A stretch of 64,000 nucleotides of DNA from Pseudoduganella flava (GCF_007830495.1 NZ_VLKW01000003.1:310001-374000); one strand, 5' to 3'; positions 33,520 to 43,021 are shown, counted from the stretch's first letter. Program-made: numbers and translations. Notes: a model not told the origin generated them from the letters alone.

Positions 33520-33900
33520 TCATCGATCCCATTCGGCACGCGATTCCAGCTGATACTGCAGGCCGTCCCTCGGCGCGTCGACCCGTTCCTTCCACATGCC
33601 GCGCACCCGCCTGAGGACCTGCCGCCGCTGCTCGCGTTCGGCATCGTACCTGGCGGGCGATCCAGGGGGCGAGAGCGACCGGGAAGTATATTCGGCCCGC
33701 CTTTGCGCAGCCAGTAATTCCGTTGCACGGTCCACTTGGCAGGTACCGGCAGACGGGACGACGGTATCCTTGTCCGATCCGGTCACCGTGCGGTGCGCTC
33801 CCCCAATGCCGAGCTCGCCAAGCCGCCGGCTCCTGAGAGCGGATGCGACGGCAGAGCGCGGCGATTGTCGCTCCGCTTTCCATTTCCGACCTGGTTTCAT
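33520..33900 (-). CDS. Putative antitoxin partner of VapC, atypical
   Basis: A 126-residue frame from ATG 33900, with AGAGGAGAG before it, to a TGA that touches the vapC start. Only the C-terminal end resembles antitoxin tails: RRVRGMWKERVDAP, then LQYQLESRAEWDR. The N-terminal 70 residues are Arg/Ser rich and show no ribbon-helix-helix, AbrB or Phd motif, which is unusual. It may be a novel or partly degraded antitoxin. Position, strong ribosome binding site and coupling to vapC are the main support. Two other overlapping frames exist and cannot be fully excluded. Confidence 0.4.
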   Translation of the reverse strand: MKPGRKWKAERQSPRSAVASALRSRRLGELGIGGAHRTVTGSDKDTVVPSAGTCQVDRATELLAAQRRAEYTSRSLSPPGSPARYDAEREQRRQVLRRVRGMWKERVDAPRDGLQYQLESRAEWDR

Positions 33901-34020
33901 GGCGACTCTCCTCTGCTTGCACCGCATGGCGCTGTTACAGAAAAGTCTACTCCAAAACAGGGGCTTTGTCGCTGGCTTGGCGCGCCTGATCAGGCCCAAG
34001 CTCGACAGTAAGCGCTAACC

Positions 34021-35316
34021 TCACGCCTCTTCCAGCGGCGGCAGCAGCGCCAGCGTGCGGGCCGTCGCGCCCCGATGCTGGTTCGCGAATGCAAGCCCGG
34101 CCTGGCCCATCGCGGCGCGCGCGATGTCGTCGGACAGCAGCCGCGCCGCCTGCGCCATCAGGTCGGCGGCGTCCGCAATGCGCTGGGCACCGCCGGCGGC
34201 CACCGCGTCATCGGTCACCTGCGCGAAGTTGAACGTATGCTGGCCGATCAGCACGGGCTTGCCCAGTGCGGCGGCCTCGATCAGGTTCTGGCCCCCCAGC
34301 GGCAGCAGGCTGCCGCCGATGAACGCGACGTCGCAACTGGCGTAATAGGCGAACATCTCGCCCATCGAATCGCCCAGCACGACGCGCGTGGCCGCATCCA
34401 CCTGTGCACCCGGCTGCGCCAATCCGCTGCGCCGCTGCACAGTGAGTCCCCGCTCACGCGCCATCGCTTCGACCGCGTCGAACCGCTGCGGGTGACGCGG
34501 CACCACCAGCAGCAAGGCATTGGCGGGCAGCGCGGCGGCCTGGAACGCGTCCAGGATCAGCTCCTCCTCGCCTTCGCGCGTGCTGGCACACAGCAGCACC
34601 GGCCGGTGGGTGCCGGCATCGAACTGCGTGCGCAGTTGCGCACCGAGCGCCAGCGCGGCCGGCGGCACGACGACGTCGAATTTGATGCTGCCGGTGACCG
34701 CCACGTTCGCGGCGCCCAGCTGGCGCACGCGGGCAGCGTCGTCCTGCGTCTGCGCCGCAACCAGCGAGATGCCGGCGGCGGCGTCCGTGATCAGCTTGCC
34801 GAGCCGCTTCGCCTTGCGCAGCGAGCGTTCGGACAGCCGCGCATTCGCCAGCACGACGGGCACGCCATGCCGGTTGCAGCTCTCGATCAGGTTGGGCCAC
34901 ACTTCCGTTTCCATCAGCAGGCAAACGCGCGGCTGGAAATACGCGATGAAGCGGCCCACCAGGCCCGGGGTATCGTAGGGCAGATAGGATTGCACGACGC
35001 GCGCGCCGTGCTTGCCGAACAGGCTCTTGCCGGTCGCGCGGCCCGTCGGCGTCATGTGCGTCAGCACGATGCGGCCACGCGGGTATTCCTTCAGCAGCGC
35101 TTCGACGAGGGGTTCGGCGGCACGGGTCTCGCCGACGGACACGGCATGCACCCAGATCGTCAGCGGCTCGTCGTTCGCGGCGCGGCGTCCATAGATGCCG
35201 AGGCGCTCGTTCCAGAAGCGGCGGTAGCCCGGTTCCTTGCGGCCGCGCCACCACAGGCGCCCCAGCACGAGCGGCAGCGCGAGCCACCACAGCAGCGTGT
35301 ACAGCCGGCGTATCAT
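34021..35316 (-). CDS. waaA: 3-deoxy-D-manno-octulosonic acid (Kdo) transferase
   Basis: A 431-residue inner-membrane-anchored glycosyltransferase that adds Kdo from CMP-Kdo to lipid IVA. A hydrophobic anchor covers residues 3-20 (YTLLWWLALPLVLGRLW). Motifs are WVHAVSVGETRAAEPL, TEVWPNLIESCNRHGVPVVL, GSIKFD and FIGGSLLPLGGQNLIE, all conserved in WaaA. The ATG at 35316 is chosen over the frame extending to 35430, because that part is a 15-bp tandem repeat and falls in the end of waaC. It is the last gene of a PMM-waaC-waaA operon. Confidence 0.95.
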   Translation of the reverse strand: MIRRLYTLLWWLALPLVLGRLWWRGRKEPGYRRFWNERLGIYGRRAANDEPLTIWVHAVSVGETRAAEPLVEALLKEYPRGRIVLTHMTPTGRATGKSLFGKHGARVVQSYLPYDTPGLVGRFIAYFQPRVCLLMETEVWPNLIESCNRHGVPVVLANARLSERSLRKAKRLGKLITDAAAGISLVAAQTQDDAARVRQLGAANVAVTGSIKFDVVVPPAALALGAQLRTQFDAGTHRPVLLCASTREGEEELILDAFQAAALPANALLLVVPRHPQRFDAVEAMARERGLTVQRRSGLAQPGAQVDAATRVVLGDSMGEMFAYYASCDVAFIGGSLLPLGGQNLIEAAALGKPVLIGQHTFNFAQVTDDAVAAGGAQRIADAADLMAQAARLLSDDIARAAMGQAGLAFANQHRGATARTLALLPPLEEA

Positions 35317-35329
35317 GCGCACGCCTTCA

Positions 35330-35374
35330 CAGCGATCCGCTTCACGGCAAGCCGCCTCACAGCAAGCCGCCTCA
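35330..35374 (-). repeat. 15-bp tandem repeat, three units, at the waaC-waaA junction
   Basis: Three units of 15 bp (minus-strand unit TGAGGCGGCTTGCTG, second with one and third with four differences) begin at the waaC stop codon and run toward the waaA start. The unit length is a multiple of three. Each unit begins with TGA in the waaC frame. This is a small minisatellite between the two genes. Confidence 0.75.
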
Positions 35375-36346
35375 CAGCAAACTCTTCGCGGCGGCAACCA
35401 CCTCGGCCACCGATGGCGGAGCGCCGGCATCGCCCAGGTTGATGATCTTTGGCGACCAGTTGCCTTCCGTCTTCCAGCGCGGCGAGTCGCAATAGATCTC
35501 GACGACGGGCCGGCTGAATGCGGCGGCGATGTGCGTCAGGCCCGTGTCCACGCCGACGGCCAGCCCGGCGCGGCGCGCCAGCATCACGGCGTCGGCCATC
35601 GACAGCTTCGGCAGCACGCGCGCGTTCGGCATGCCGGCCGCCAGCGCCTGGGCCTCGGCCTGCTCTTTCGGCGAACCCCATGGCAGCAGCACGGCCATCG
35701 GCGCCAGTTCCTTGCCCAGCGCGATCCAGTTGGCGGGGGCCCACTTCTTCGCGTCGCGCGCCGTCCCGTGGAAGAACACGGCATACGGTTCGGCCGGCAT
35801 CCACTCGGGGCGCGGCGTGTTCGGCGCCACTTCGGGCAGGCCGAAGTCGGCCGGGGTGTCGACGGCGTAGCCCAGCGCCGCGCCGACCACGAGCCGCCCA
35901 CGCGCCACCGCGTGCGTGCGCGGGTCGAGCGGAATCGATTTCGTATGGAAGATGCGCGAGATGCCTTCGTAGCCGGAGCCTTCGCTGCCGTTCGCCAGGC
36001 CCACCTTCTGGCCGCCGCGCCGGATACGCGCCGCGCCCATGATGATGCCCGTCTTCAGCAAGCCCTGTGTGTCGAACACGTAGTCGTATTCGACTTCGCG
36101 CAGGCGGCGGAAGAACGTGCCGATCTCGGCCCGCACGGCCTTGTCGCCCAGGTGCTTGCGCCAGCGCCGCAGCGCGAACGGGATGACGTGGCGGACTTCC
36201 TGGTTCAGCTGGACGAGGCTGACATACCCCTCCTCGACGACCCAGTCGATGTTCGCTTGCGGGAAGTGGCGGCGGATGTCCGCCACGATGGGCATGTTGT
36301 GCAGCACGTCTCCCAGCGAGGAGACGCGCACCAGCAGGATGTTCAT
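35372..36346 (-). CDS. waaC: Lipopolysaccharide heptosyltransferase I
   Basis: A 324-residue GT-B glycosyltransferase (GT9) that moves L,D-heptose from ADP-heptose to Kdo. It starts MNILLVRVSSLGDVLHNMP and has FDTQGLLKTG, FFHGTARDAKKWAP and VGVDTGLTHIAAAF, typical for WaaC. It lies 10 bp after the mutase gene and just before waaA. Together with gmhB at 30.7 kb it covers parts of the inner-core pathway. Confidence 0.95.
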   Translation of the reverse strand: MNILLVRVSSLGDVLHNMPIVADIRRHFPQANIDWVVEEGYVSLVQLNQEVRHVIPFALRRWRKHLGDKAVRAEIGTFFRRLREVEYDYVFDTQGLLKTGIIMGAARIRRGGQKVGLANGSEGSGYEGISRIFHTKSIPLDPRTHAVARGRLVVGAALGYAVDTPADFGLPEVAPNTPRPEWMPAEPYAVFFHGTARDAKKWAPANWIALGKELAPMAVLLPWGSPKEQAEAQALAAGMPNARVLPKLSMADAVMLARRAGLAVGVDTGLTHIAAAFSRPVVEIYCDSPRWKTEGNWSPKIINLGDAGAPPSVAEVVAAAKSLL

Positions 36347-36356
36347 CGACAGGGAA

Positions 36357-37739
36357 TCAGAAAGGCAGCTGCGCGTCCGGCTTGGCGGTCAGGATCACGT
36401 CGCGGAACTGGCCCTGGATACGCGCCAGCGCGGCCGGCGTCTCCGCTTCGAAGCGCAGCACGATCACCGGCGTCGTGTTCGACGAGCGCGCAAGGCCGAA
36501 GCCGTCCGCGTACTCGACGCGCAAGCCGTCGATCGTGATGATGCGTTCGTTGCCGGGGAATTTCGCGTCGCTGCGCAGCTTGTCCATCAGCGCGAAGTTC
36601 TCGCCTTCCTTCAGGTGCAGGTGCAGTTCCGGCGTGCTGTCCGATTGCGGCAGCGCGTTCAGCAGCGCGGACGGGTCCTGCTGCTTCGTGAGGATCTCCA
36701 GCATGCGCGCGCCGGCGTACAGGCCGTCGTCGAAGCCGTACCAGCGGTCCTTGAAGAAGATGTGGCCGCTCATCTCGCCGCCCAGCGGCGCGCCCGTTTC
36801 CTTCAGCTTCGCCTTCACCAGCGAGTGACCGGTCTTGTACATCAGCGGCGTGCCGCCGGCCTTCTCGATGTACGGCGCCAGGTGGCGCGTGCACTTCACG
36901 TCGTACAGGATCTGCGCGCCCGGATTACGCGAGAGCACGTCGGCCGCGAACAGCATCATCTGGCGGTCCGGGTAGATGATCTGGCCATCCTTCGTGACGA
37001 TGCCGAGACGGTCGCCGTCGCCGTCGAACGCCAGGCCGATCTCGGCATCCGTCTCCTCCAGGCAGCGGATCAGGTCCTGCAGGTTTTCCGGGTGCGCCGG
37101 GTCCGGGTGGTGGTTCGGGAACGTGCCGTCCACGTCGCAGAACAGTTCGATCACTTCGCAGCCCATGCCGCGGTACAGGTCGCCCGCGAATGCGCCGGCC
37201 ACGCCGTTGCCGCAGTCGACGGCGATCTTGATCGGGCGGGCGATCTTCACGTCGCCGATGATGCGCTCCAGGTAGGCGGCGCGGATGTCGTGCGTGCGGT
37301 AGCCGCCCGGCTGCGCCGCCGACTGGAGCGTGCCCGCGGCGATGCTGTCGTACAGGCCGGTGATCGCGTCGCCATAGATCGCTTCGCCGGCCAGCACCAT
37401 CTTGAAGCCGTTGTAGTCGGGCGGATTGTGACTGCCCGTGACCATGATGCCGGACTTCGTTTCCAGCGCATTCGTGCCGAAATACACCATCGGCGTGGCC
37501 ACCATGCCCAGATCGATCACGTCGACACCGGCCGCTTGCAGGCCTTGCGCCAGGGCGGCGGCCAGTTCCGGGCCGGACAGGCGGCCGTCACGGCCGATCA
37601 CGACGCTGCGCTCGCCCTTCGCCAATGCGGCCGCCCCGAAGGCGTGGCCGATCTGACGGGCGATGCCTGCGTCGAGGGTGTTACCGATGATGCCGCGGAT
37701 ATCGTAAGCTTTGAAGATCGATTTGGAGAGCGAGACCAT
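36357..37739 (-). CDS. Phosphomannomutase/phosphoglucomutase (AlgC/ManB-like)
   Basis: A 460-residue alpha-D-phosphohexomutase. The active-site serine loop is VTGSHNPPDYNGFK near residue 100, the Mg2+ loop is FDGDGDRLGIV near 235, the sugar-binding loop is GGEMSGHIFF near 318 and the phosphate-binding loop RSSNTTPVIVLRF near 415. The protein converts mannose-6-P or glucose-6-P to the 1-phosphates used for nucleotide sugars, and would supply glucose-1-P for the dTDP-rhamnose genes nearby. The ATG at 37739 has no strong ribosome binding site; upstream frames read into an intergenic region that has a promoter-like pair. Confidence 0.94.
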   Translation of the reverse strand: MVSLSKSIFKAYDIRGIIGNTLDAGIARQIGHAFGAAALAKGERSVVIGRDGRLSGPELAAALAQGLQAAGVDVIDLGMVATPMVYFGTNALETKSGIMVTGSHNPPDYNGFKMVLAGEAIYGDAITGLYDSIAAGTLQSAAQPGGYRTHDIRAAYLERIIGDVKIARPIKIAVDCGNGVAGAFAGDLYRGMGCEVIELFCDVDGTFPNHHPDPAHPENLQDLIRCLEETDAEIGLAFDGDGDRLGIVTKDGQIIYPDRQMMLFAADVLSRNPGAQILYDVKCTRHLAPYIEKAGGTPLMYKTGHSLVKAKLKETGAPLGGEMSGHIFFKDRWYGFDDGLYAGARMLEILTKQQDPSALLNALPQSDSTPELHLHLKEGENFALMDKLRSDAKFPGNERIITIDGLRVEYADGFGLARSSNTTPVIVLRFEAETPAALARIQGQFRDVILTAKPDAQLPF

Positions 37740-37796
37740 GAATTCGGGAGCCCGGGCTGAGTGGGCAGCCGGCTTTATTAGTTGGAAACAAACGGT

Positions 37797-37825
37797 ATAG
37801 TAGTGGCGATACAGGCGGCAGGCAA
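37797..37825 (-). promoter_or_regulatory. Predicted sigma-70 promoter of the mutase-waaC-waaA operon
   Basis: On the minus strand TTGCCT (37825-37820) and TACTAT (37802-37797) are spaced by exactly 17 bp, about 58 bp before the start codon. Each box matches four of six consensus bases. Confidence 0.45.
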
Positions 37826-37948
37826 GTGCGCTTGAGAGCGCGCGGCGGGTGAAGCGGCCGGGCGCCAACCAGGAGTCAACCCGGCAGCCGGTGGGCTGCG
37901 GCTGAGCGGGAAGCGCGCGGCCTGCCCCGGCGCTTCCGGCCGCGCGGA

Positions 37949-38257
37949 TCAGATCCGCAGTTCGTCGATCGACTTGCCGGCGTCGAGCCAATCCTTGACC
38001 CATTTCGGCTGGCGGCCGCGGCCGGTCCATTGCTGGCTGGCGTCGCTCGGATTGCGGTAACGCGCCGCCACCGTGCCGCCTTTGCCGCGCGGATTTGTGG
38101 TGATCAATTCCTTCAGCGGCAGACCCACGCGCTGGGCGATGGCGAAGATCTCTTCCTTTGCCTTTTGCAGATCCTGCGTCTCGCGTTTTTTCAGCTCGCG
38201 CTTGGCCTGCTCCAGCAGATTGCGCAAATCCGCAGCCGACATATTCGACAGATCCAT
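37949..38257 (-). CDS. H-NS family nucleoid-associated protein
   Basis: A 102-residue protein with the H-NS layout: a coiled-coil N-terminal part (LRNLLEQAKRELKKRETQDLQKA without prolines, residues 10-48) and a C-terminal DNA-binding domain with YRNPSDASQQWTGRGRQPKWV, the core of the proteobacterial H-NS/HvrA/BpH3 motif. It binds curved AT-rich DNA and silences acquired genes. AAAGGAA precedes the ATG. It is a single-gene unit. It lies beside the lower-GC sugar transferase gene, a type of region that such proteins often cover. Confidence 0.94.
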   Translation of the reverse strand: MDLSNMSAADLRNLLEQAKRELKKRETQDLQKAKEEIFAIAQRVGLPLKELITTNPRGKGGTVAARYRNPSDASQQWTGRGRQPKWVKDWLDAGKSIDELRI

Positions 38258-38329
38258 CGTCTATTCCTTTGTAAAAAAAATTACGGGTACGTGTTTCTGT
38301 GCGAAATATACACCAACTTCAGAATTTTT

Positions 38330-39424
38330 CTAGTTTCTTTTGTGCCTGATCATCCAGCGGGGCGCTTTAAATCGGACTATCCTGACATATAGCCAGACAT
38401 AACTGATTATGAACAAGGCGCAGAATAGCATCAGAACCCATGTGTAGCGCCAGAATACGGTGGCTGGAATTACCGCCATCAACGAAAACATCCACAGGTA
38501 TGGTGACGTCAACGAATTACGCCGCATCAGTGCGCGCGCATCCTTGTGGCCCACCGCCCATTGCACGACGCGGCGGAAGATCAGGCTGTGCAAATGAATC
38601 CCGTCCGGCATCGCCGGGGATTTGCCACGGATAAACATTCGACGATATACGGAAAATAGCGTTTCAAATGCCGGGTAGATCAGGAGCAACGCGGCATACC
38701 AGGTCGACACTTGCGGATTGCGCATCACCAGCAGCAGCGCCAGTTCGCCCAGCATAAAACCGATAAAGTAGGCGCCGCCATCGCCAAGGAATATGAGCCC
38801 GACCGGATAATTCCAGATCAGGAAGCCCGCCGTGGCCCCCGCGACCATCAGCGCCGCCACCAGCACGAACATGTCGTTGACCTGCAGTGCGACATAACCG
38901 AGCGACAGCAGCATGCAAATGGTAACCACGCTGGCCAGCCCGTTAAATCCATCGATGATATTGACGGCATTGGCGATACCCGCCACCGATAAAACAGTCA
39001 GCGGCAATGTCAGCCAGATATAGGGCAATGGCCAGACGGCACCGATCCAATCGATCCGATCGATGCGTGCATCGAGCAGGTAATAACCGAGCAGCGCGGC
39101 AAACATCGTCAGCAGCAGGCGTCGCGCGGCCGACACCCGGCCCGTGTAATCCTCGACGATGCCGCCGACGAATGCGCAGGCGCTGCACGCCATCAGCGAC
39201 AGCATCCATGTCGTCAGCGCGGGTACGCGCCACACGGAGATACATGCCGACAGCGCGACGGCGAGGAAGATCGACAGGCCGCCGATCCGGGCCACAGTAT
39301 GCGCGTGCACTTTCTGGACCCCGTTGAAATCGGCGTCGAGCGCCGGGCCATGCAGGCGCGCCTCCTTGATGACCAGCAGGGTCAGCAGGGCTGAAGCGAC
39401 GAAGCTAACCAGGAATGAAAACAT
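38330..39424 (-). CDS. Undecaprenyl-phosphate sugar-1-phosphate transferase (WecA/MraY family)
   Basis: A 364-residue protein with about ten transmembrane helices. Family motifs are GGIVEDYTGRVSAARRL, the catalytic NAVNIIDGFNGLAS near residue 150, LGDGGAYFIGF near 210 and the loop DGIHLHSLIFRR near 275. It would start O-antigen or exopolysaccharide repeat units by loading a sugar phosphate on undecaprenyl phosphate. The gene is visibly lower in G+C than its neighbours, as is its flanking DNA, which suggests a separate origin. No strong ribosome binding site is seen. The dTDP-rhamnose genes lie upstream in the same direction. Confidence 0.9.
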   Translation of the reverse strand: MFSFLVSFVASALLTLLVIKEARLHGPALDADFNGVQKVHAHTVARIGGLSIFLAVALSACISVWRVPALTTWMLSLMACSACAFVGGIVEDYTGRVSAARRLLLTMFAALLGYYLLDARIDRIDWIGAVWPLPYIWLTLPLTVLSVAGIANAVNIIDGFNGLASVVTICMLLSLGYVALQVNDMFVLVAALMVAGATAGFLIWNYPVGLIFLGDGGAYFIGFMLGELALLLVMRNPQVSTWYAALLLIYPAFETLFSVYRRMFIRGKSPAMPDGIHLHSLIFRRVVQWAVGHKDARALMRRNSLTSPYLWMFSLMAVIPATVFWRYTWVLMLFCALFIISYVWLYVRIVRFKAPRWMIRHKRN

Positions 39425-39637
39425 GTATGTGTAAGAAGGTCGTGCGACGCACGGTCGCAGTGGGCATTATTCGCATGCCAATGCGCGATTGTACCGGATC
39501 AATAATAGGAAAATGGAAAAAGCCGGTGCCGCGGTCGCAGGACGATTATCCGCAGAGAAACTACGCCGGGCGGCGGATTCTAACGCGCCCGGCCGGGCGG
39601 CCGGGGCGTGCTTACGATTCGAAACAATCGTGCCAGG

Positions 39638-40507
39638 TCAGGCAAGGCACAGGCGCAGGGCCTCGCGCCAGTCCGGCAGGCGGACGAAGCGCTGCTGCAG
39701 TAGCTCGGACGACAGCACCGAATACTGCGGCCGGCGCGCCGGCAGCGGGTATTGATCCGTCGTGATCGGCACCAGCCGGCAGTCGATGCCGGCCTCCTCC
39801 AGGATGGCCTGGGTGAAGCCGAACCATGTGGTGCGGCCCTGGCTGGACAGGTGATAGATGCCGCCGTTCTCCTGCCACCAGTCGCGCCAGCCGTCCTGCC
39901 CGTGCTTGCCGGCCTGGGCCAGGATCAGCGCCGTCGTGTCGGCGATCGTGCGGCTCCACGTTGGTGCGCCGTGCTGGTCGTCGACGATGCGCAGCTCGTC
40001 GCGCTCCTTCGCCAGCCGCAGCATCGTCAGCAGGAAATTCTTGCCGCGCGTGCCGTACACCCAGCTGGTGCGCAGGATCAGGTGCGGCACGCCGGATGCG
40101 GCAATGGCCTGTTCGCCGGCCAGCTTGCTGGCGCCGTAGACGTTCAGCGGGCCCGTCGCGTCGTGTTCGGCGCGCGGGTCCGGGTCCTGGCCGGGGAACA
40201 CGTAGTCGGTCGAGTAGTGCACCAGCGCGGCGCCCAGCGCCAGCGCTTCCTCGGCCATCACGGCCGGGGCCTCGGCATTGACGCGGTGCGCCAGCTCCGG
40301 CTCGCTCTCGGCCTTGTCGACGGCCGTGTAGGCGGCCGGGTTGACGATCAGTTGCGGCCGCTCGGCGCGGATCACCTCGCGCACCTGGTCAAGGTTCGCC
40401 AGGTCCATGCGCGACCGGTCGACGGCGACGACCTGCCCCAGCCCCTGCAGGCTGCGCTCCAGTTCATAGCCGACCTGGCCGGAGCTGCCGGTAAGCAGGA
40501 TCTTCAT
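39638..40507 (-). CDS. rfbD: dTDP-4-dehydrorhamnose reductase
   Basis: A 289-residue extended SDR enzyme giving dTDP-L-rhamnose in the last step. The nucleotide-binding motif is LLTGSSGQVGYEL, the catalytic YGASKLAGEQ is near residue 128 and STDYVFPGQ near 104. The ATG overlaps the TGA of rfbC as ATGA. It is the last gene of rfbBACD. The 213-bp gap after it holds a GC-rich hairpin near 39588 without a T run. Confidence 0.95.
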   Translation of the reverse strand: MKILLTGSSGQVGYELERSLQGLGQVVAVDRSRMDLANLDQVREVIRAERPQLIVNPAAYTAVDKAESEPELAHRVNAEAPAVMAEEALALGAALVHYSTDYVFPGQDPDPRAEHDATGPLNVYGASKLAGEQAIAASGVPHLILRTSWVYGTRGKNFLLTMLRLAKERDELRIVDDQHGAPTWSRTIADTTALILAQAGKHGQDGWRDWWQENGGIYHLSSQGRTTWFGFTQAILEEAGIDCRLVPITTDQYPLPARRPQYSVLSSELLQQRFVRLPDWREALRLCLA

Positions 40508-41049
40508 TCGAACACTTCCGCGTCCGCCAGCAGCACGCCCTTCTGGTCCTTCGCGGACAGCAGCGGCGCGCCGTCGAGCGGCCATTCGATGCCGACCGCG
40601 GGGTCGTTCCACAGGATCGACCGCTCGTGTTCCGGCGCGTAGTAATCGGTGGTCTTGTACAGGAATTCGGCGAACTCGCTGGTCACGGCGAAACCATGGC
40701 CGAAACCCGGTGGAATCCACAGCTGGCGCTTGTTCTCGGCCGACAGCTCGAGGCCATACCATTTGCCGAACGTGGCGGAGCTCTTGCGCAGGTCGATGGC
40801 CACGTCGAACACGCTGCCGGACGTCACGCGCACCAGCTTGCCCTGGGCCTGCCGCACCTGGTAATGCATCCCGCGCAGCACGCCGCGCGCGGAACGGGAG
40901 TGGTTGTCCTGCACGAACGGCAGGCGCACGCCCGTCAGGTCGGCGAAACGCTGGGCGTTGAAGCTTTCGTAGAAGAAGCCGCGGTCATCGCCGAACACGG
41001 TCGGCTCGATGACCAGCAGGCCCTCGATCGGGGTCGGTATCACTTTCAT
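40504..41049 (-). CDS. rfbC: dTDP-4-dehydrorhamnose 3,5-epimerase
   Basis: A 181-residue cupin-fold epimerase, third step of dTDP-L-rhamnose synthesis. Conserved parts are [35 protein letters not shown] with the catalytic His, and [12 protein letters not shown]. The catalytic Tyr lies in [11 protein letters not shown]. It overlaps both neighbours by 4 bp (ATGA), so the set is translationally coupled. Confidence 0.96.
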   Translation of the reverse strand: MKVIPTPIEGLLVIEPTVFGDDRGFFYESFNAQRFADLTGVRLPFVQDNHSRSARGVLRGMHYQVRQAQGKLVRVTSGSVFDVAIDLRKSSATFGKWYGLELSAENKRQLWIPPGFGHGFAVTSEFAEFLYKTTDYYAPEHERSILWNDPAVGIEWPLDGAPLLSAKDQKGVLLADAEVFE

Positions 41050-41954
41050 CGTGGGATCACTTTGTCCTGCAGGATTTGCATCAGGTATTGGCCGTAGTTG
41101 TTCTTCTTCAGCGGTTCCGCGAGGCGGCGCAGCTGCTCGGCATCGATATAGCCCTTGCGGTAGGCGATCTCCTCGGGGCACGCCACCTTCAGGCCCTGGC
41201 GCTTCTCGATGGTGGCGATGAACTGCGATGCGTCGAGCAGCGATTCGTGCGTGCCGGTGTCGAGCCAGGCCATGCCGCGGCCCATCAGCTCGACCCGCAG
41301 CTCGCCCTTCTCCAGGTAGGCCTTGTTGACGTCCGTGATTTCCAGCTCGCCGCGGGCGGAAGGCTTGATCGCAGCCGCGATGTCGCACACCTGGTTGTCG
41401 TAGAAGTACAGGCCCGTCACCGCGTAGTTCGACTTCGGTACCGGCGGTTTTTCCTCGATGCTGACGGCGCGCCGATCGGCATCGAATTCAACGACGCCAT
41501 AGCGCTCCGGATCGTGCACGTGGTAGGCGAACACGGTGGCGCCGTGCTCCTGGCTGGCGGCGCTGCGCAGCAGTGCATCCAGGTCGTTGCCGTAATAGAT
41601 GTTATCGCCGAGGATCAGCGCGGACGGCGCATCGCCGACGAACTCGCGGCCGATGATGAAGGCTTGCGCCAAGCCGTCCGGCGACGGCTGCACCGCGTAC
41701 GACAGTTGCAGGCCCCACTGGCTGCCGTCGCCCAGCAGCTCGCGAAAGCGCGGCGTGTCCTGCGGCGTCGAGATGATCAGGATCTCGCGCATCCCCGCCA
41801 GCATCAGCGTGGTCAGCGGATGGTAGATCATCGGCTTGTCGTAGATCGGCAGCAGCTGCTTCGAGACGCTCGTCGTGACCGGGTACAACCGGGTGCCGGA
41901 GCCGCCCGCCAGGATGATGCCCTTGCGTTCCTTGATGGGGTCAAGTTGCGTCAT
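41046..41954 (-). CDS. rfbA: Glucose-1-phosphate thymidylyltransferase
   Basis: A 302-residue nucleotidyltransferase that makes dTDP-glucose from glucose-1-P and dTTP. The signature is [16 protein letters not shown] with the following [29 protein letters not shown] and [10 protein letters not shown] are also typical. It feeds rfbB, just upstream. Starts and stops overlap with rfbB and rfbC by 4 bp. Confidence 0.97.
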   Translation of the reverse strand: MTQLDPIKERKGIILAGGSGTRLYPVTTSVSKQLLPIYDKPMIYHPLTTLMLAGMREILIISTPQDTPRFRELLGDGSQWGLQLSYAVQPSPDGLAQAFIIGREFVGDAPSALILGDNIYYGNDLDALLRSAASQEHGATVFAYHVHDPERYGVVEFDADRRAVSIEEKPPVPKSNYAVTGLYFYDNQVCDIAAAIKPSARGELEITDVNKAYLEKGELRVELMGRGMAWLDTGTHESLLDASQFIATIEKRQGLKVACPEEIAYRKGYIDAEQLRRLAEPLKKNNYGQYLMQILQDKVIPR

Positions 41955-43021
41955 GGCGCTTCCCTGTTGAAGTAATTGGTTTCCACCCATTTCGCGTACG
42001 CGCCCGACTGCACGTCGGCCACCCAGTCCGGATGGTCGAGGTACCACTGCACCGTCTTGCGGATGCCCGTCTCGAACGTCTCGGCGGGCTTCCAGCCCAG
42101 CTCCCGTTCGAGCTTGCGCGCGTCGATCGCGTAGCGGCGGTCGTGGCCGGGGCGGTCCTTCACATACGTGATTTGGGTGCGGTAGCTGGTGCCGTCCGCC
42201 TTCGGCTTCAGGCTGTCGAGCATGTCGCACAGCGTGTGCACGACGTCCAGGTTGGCCATCTCGTTCCAGCCGCCGACGTTGTACACCTCACCCAGCTGGC
42301 CCGCTTCGAGCACGCGGCGGATCGCCGCGCAATGGTCCGACACGTACAGCCAGTCGCGGATCTGCTGGCCGTCGCCGTAGATCGGCAGCGGCTTGCCCGC
42401 CTGCGCGTTGGCGATCATCAGCGGGATCAGCTTTTCCGGGAAGTGGTACGGGCCGTAGTTGTTCGAGCAGTTCGTCGTCAGCGTCGGCAGGCCGTACGTG
42501 TGGTGGTAGGAACGCACCAGGTGGTCGGATGCCGCCTTCGACGCGGAGTACGGGCTGTTGGGCGCGTAGGCCGTCGTCTCGGAAAACGGTGGATCGTTCG
42601 GGCCGAGCGTGCCGTACACCTCGTCGGTGGAGACGTGCAGGAAGCGGAACGCGGCCTTCTCGCCGTCCGGCAGCGCGTTCCAGTACGCGCGCGCCGCTTC
42701 CAGCAGTGCAAAGGTGCCGTTGATGTTCGTGTTGATGAATTCCGCCGGACCGTGGATCGAGCGGTCCACGTGGCTCTCCGCGGCGAAGTGCACGATCGCG
42801 CGCGGCTGGTGTTCGCGCAGCAGTTCGAGCACGTGCTCGCCGTCGCAGATGTCGCCGCGCACGAACAGGTGGCGCGCATCGTCCTTCAGCGTGGCCAGGT
42901 TGTTCAGGTTGCCGGCATAGGTCAGCTTGTCGAAATTGAGCACCGGCTCGTCCGATTGGGCCAGCCAGTCCAGTACGAAGTTCGAGCCGATGAACCCGGC
43001 CCCGCCTGTTACGAAAATCAT
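41951..43021 (-). CDS. rfbB: dTDP-glucose 4,6-dehydratase
   Basis: A 356-residue extended SDR enzyme, first gene of the rfbBACD set. The NAD motif is [29 protein letters not shown] near residue 78 and [10 protein letters not shown] near 132 carry the active-site Asp and Glu, and [15 protein letters not shown] the Tyr/Lys pair. AGGGA precedes the ATG. The 103-bp gap upstream is shared with the divergent apaH and must hold both promoters. Confidence 0.97.
   Translation of the reverse strand: MIFVTGGAGFIGSNFVLDWLAQSDEPVLNFDKLTYAGNLNNLATLKDDARHLFVRGDICDGEHVLELLREHQPRAIVHFAAESHVDRSIHGPAEFINTNINGTFALLEAARAYWNALPDGEKAAFRFLHVSTDEVYGTLGPNDPPFSETTAYAPNSPYSASKAASDHLVRSYHHTYGLPTLTTNCSNNYGPYHFPEKLIPLMIANAQAGKPLPIYGDGQQIRDWLYVSDHCAAIRRVLEAGQLGEVYNVGGWNEMANLDVVHTLCDMLDSLKPKADGTSYRTQITYVKDRPGHDRRYAIDARKLERELGWKPAETFETGIRKTVQWYLDHPDWVADVQSGAYAKWVETNYFNREAP

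Noticed and set aside
33516..33728. Alternative short frame as the VapC antitoxin
   Set aside because: It is Gly/Arg/Pro rich, overlaps the vapC start and has no good ribosome binding site; the frame from 33900 is better supported, though not certain.
35330..35374. Tandem 15-bp units considered as a CRISPR array
   Set aside because: Units are adjacent without spacers, too short and only three in number.
37797..38030. N-terminal extension of the mutase frame to 38030
   Set aside because: The extension passes through a promoter-like region and the H-NS 3' end, and family homology begins at the ATG at 37739.
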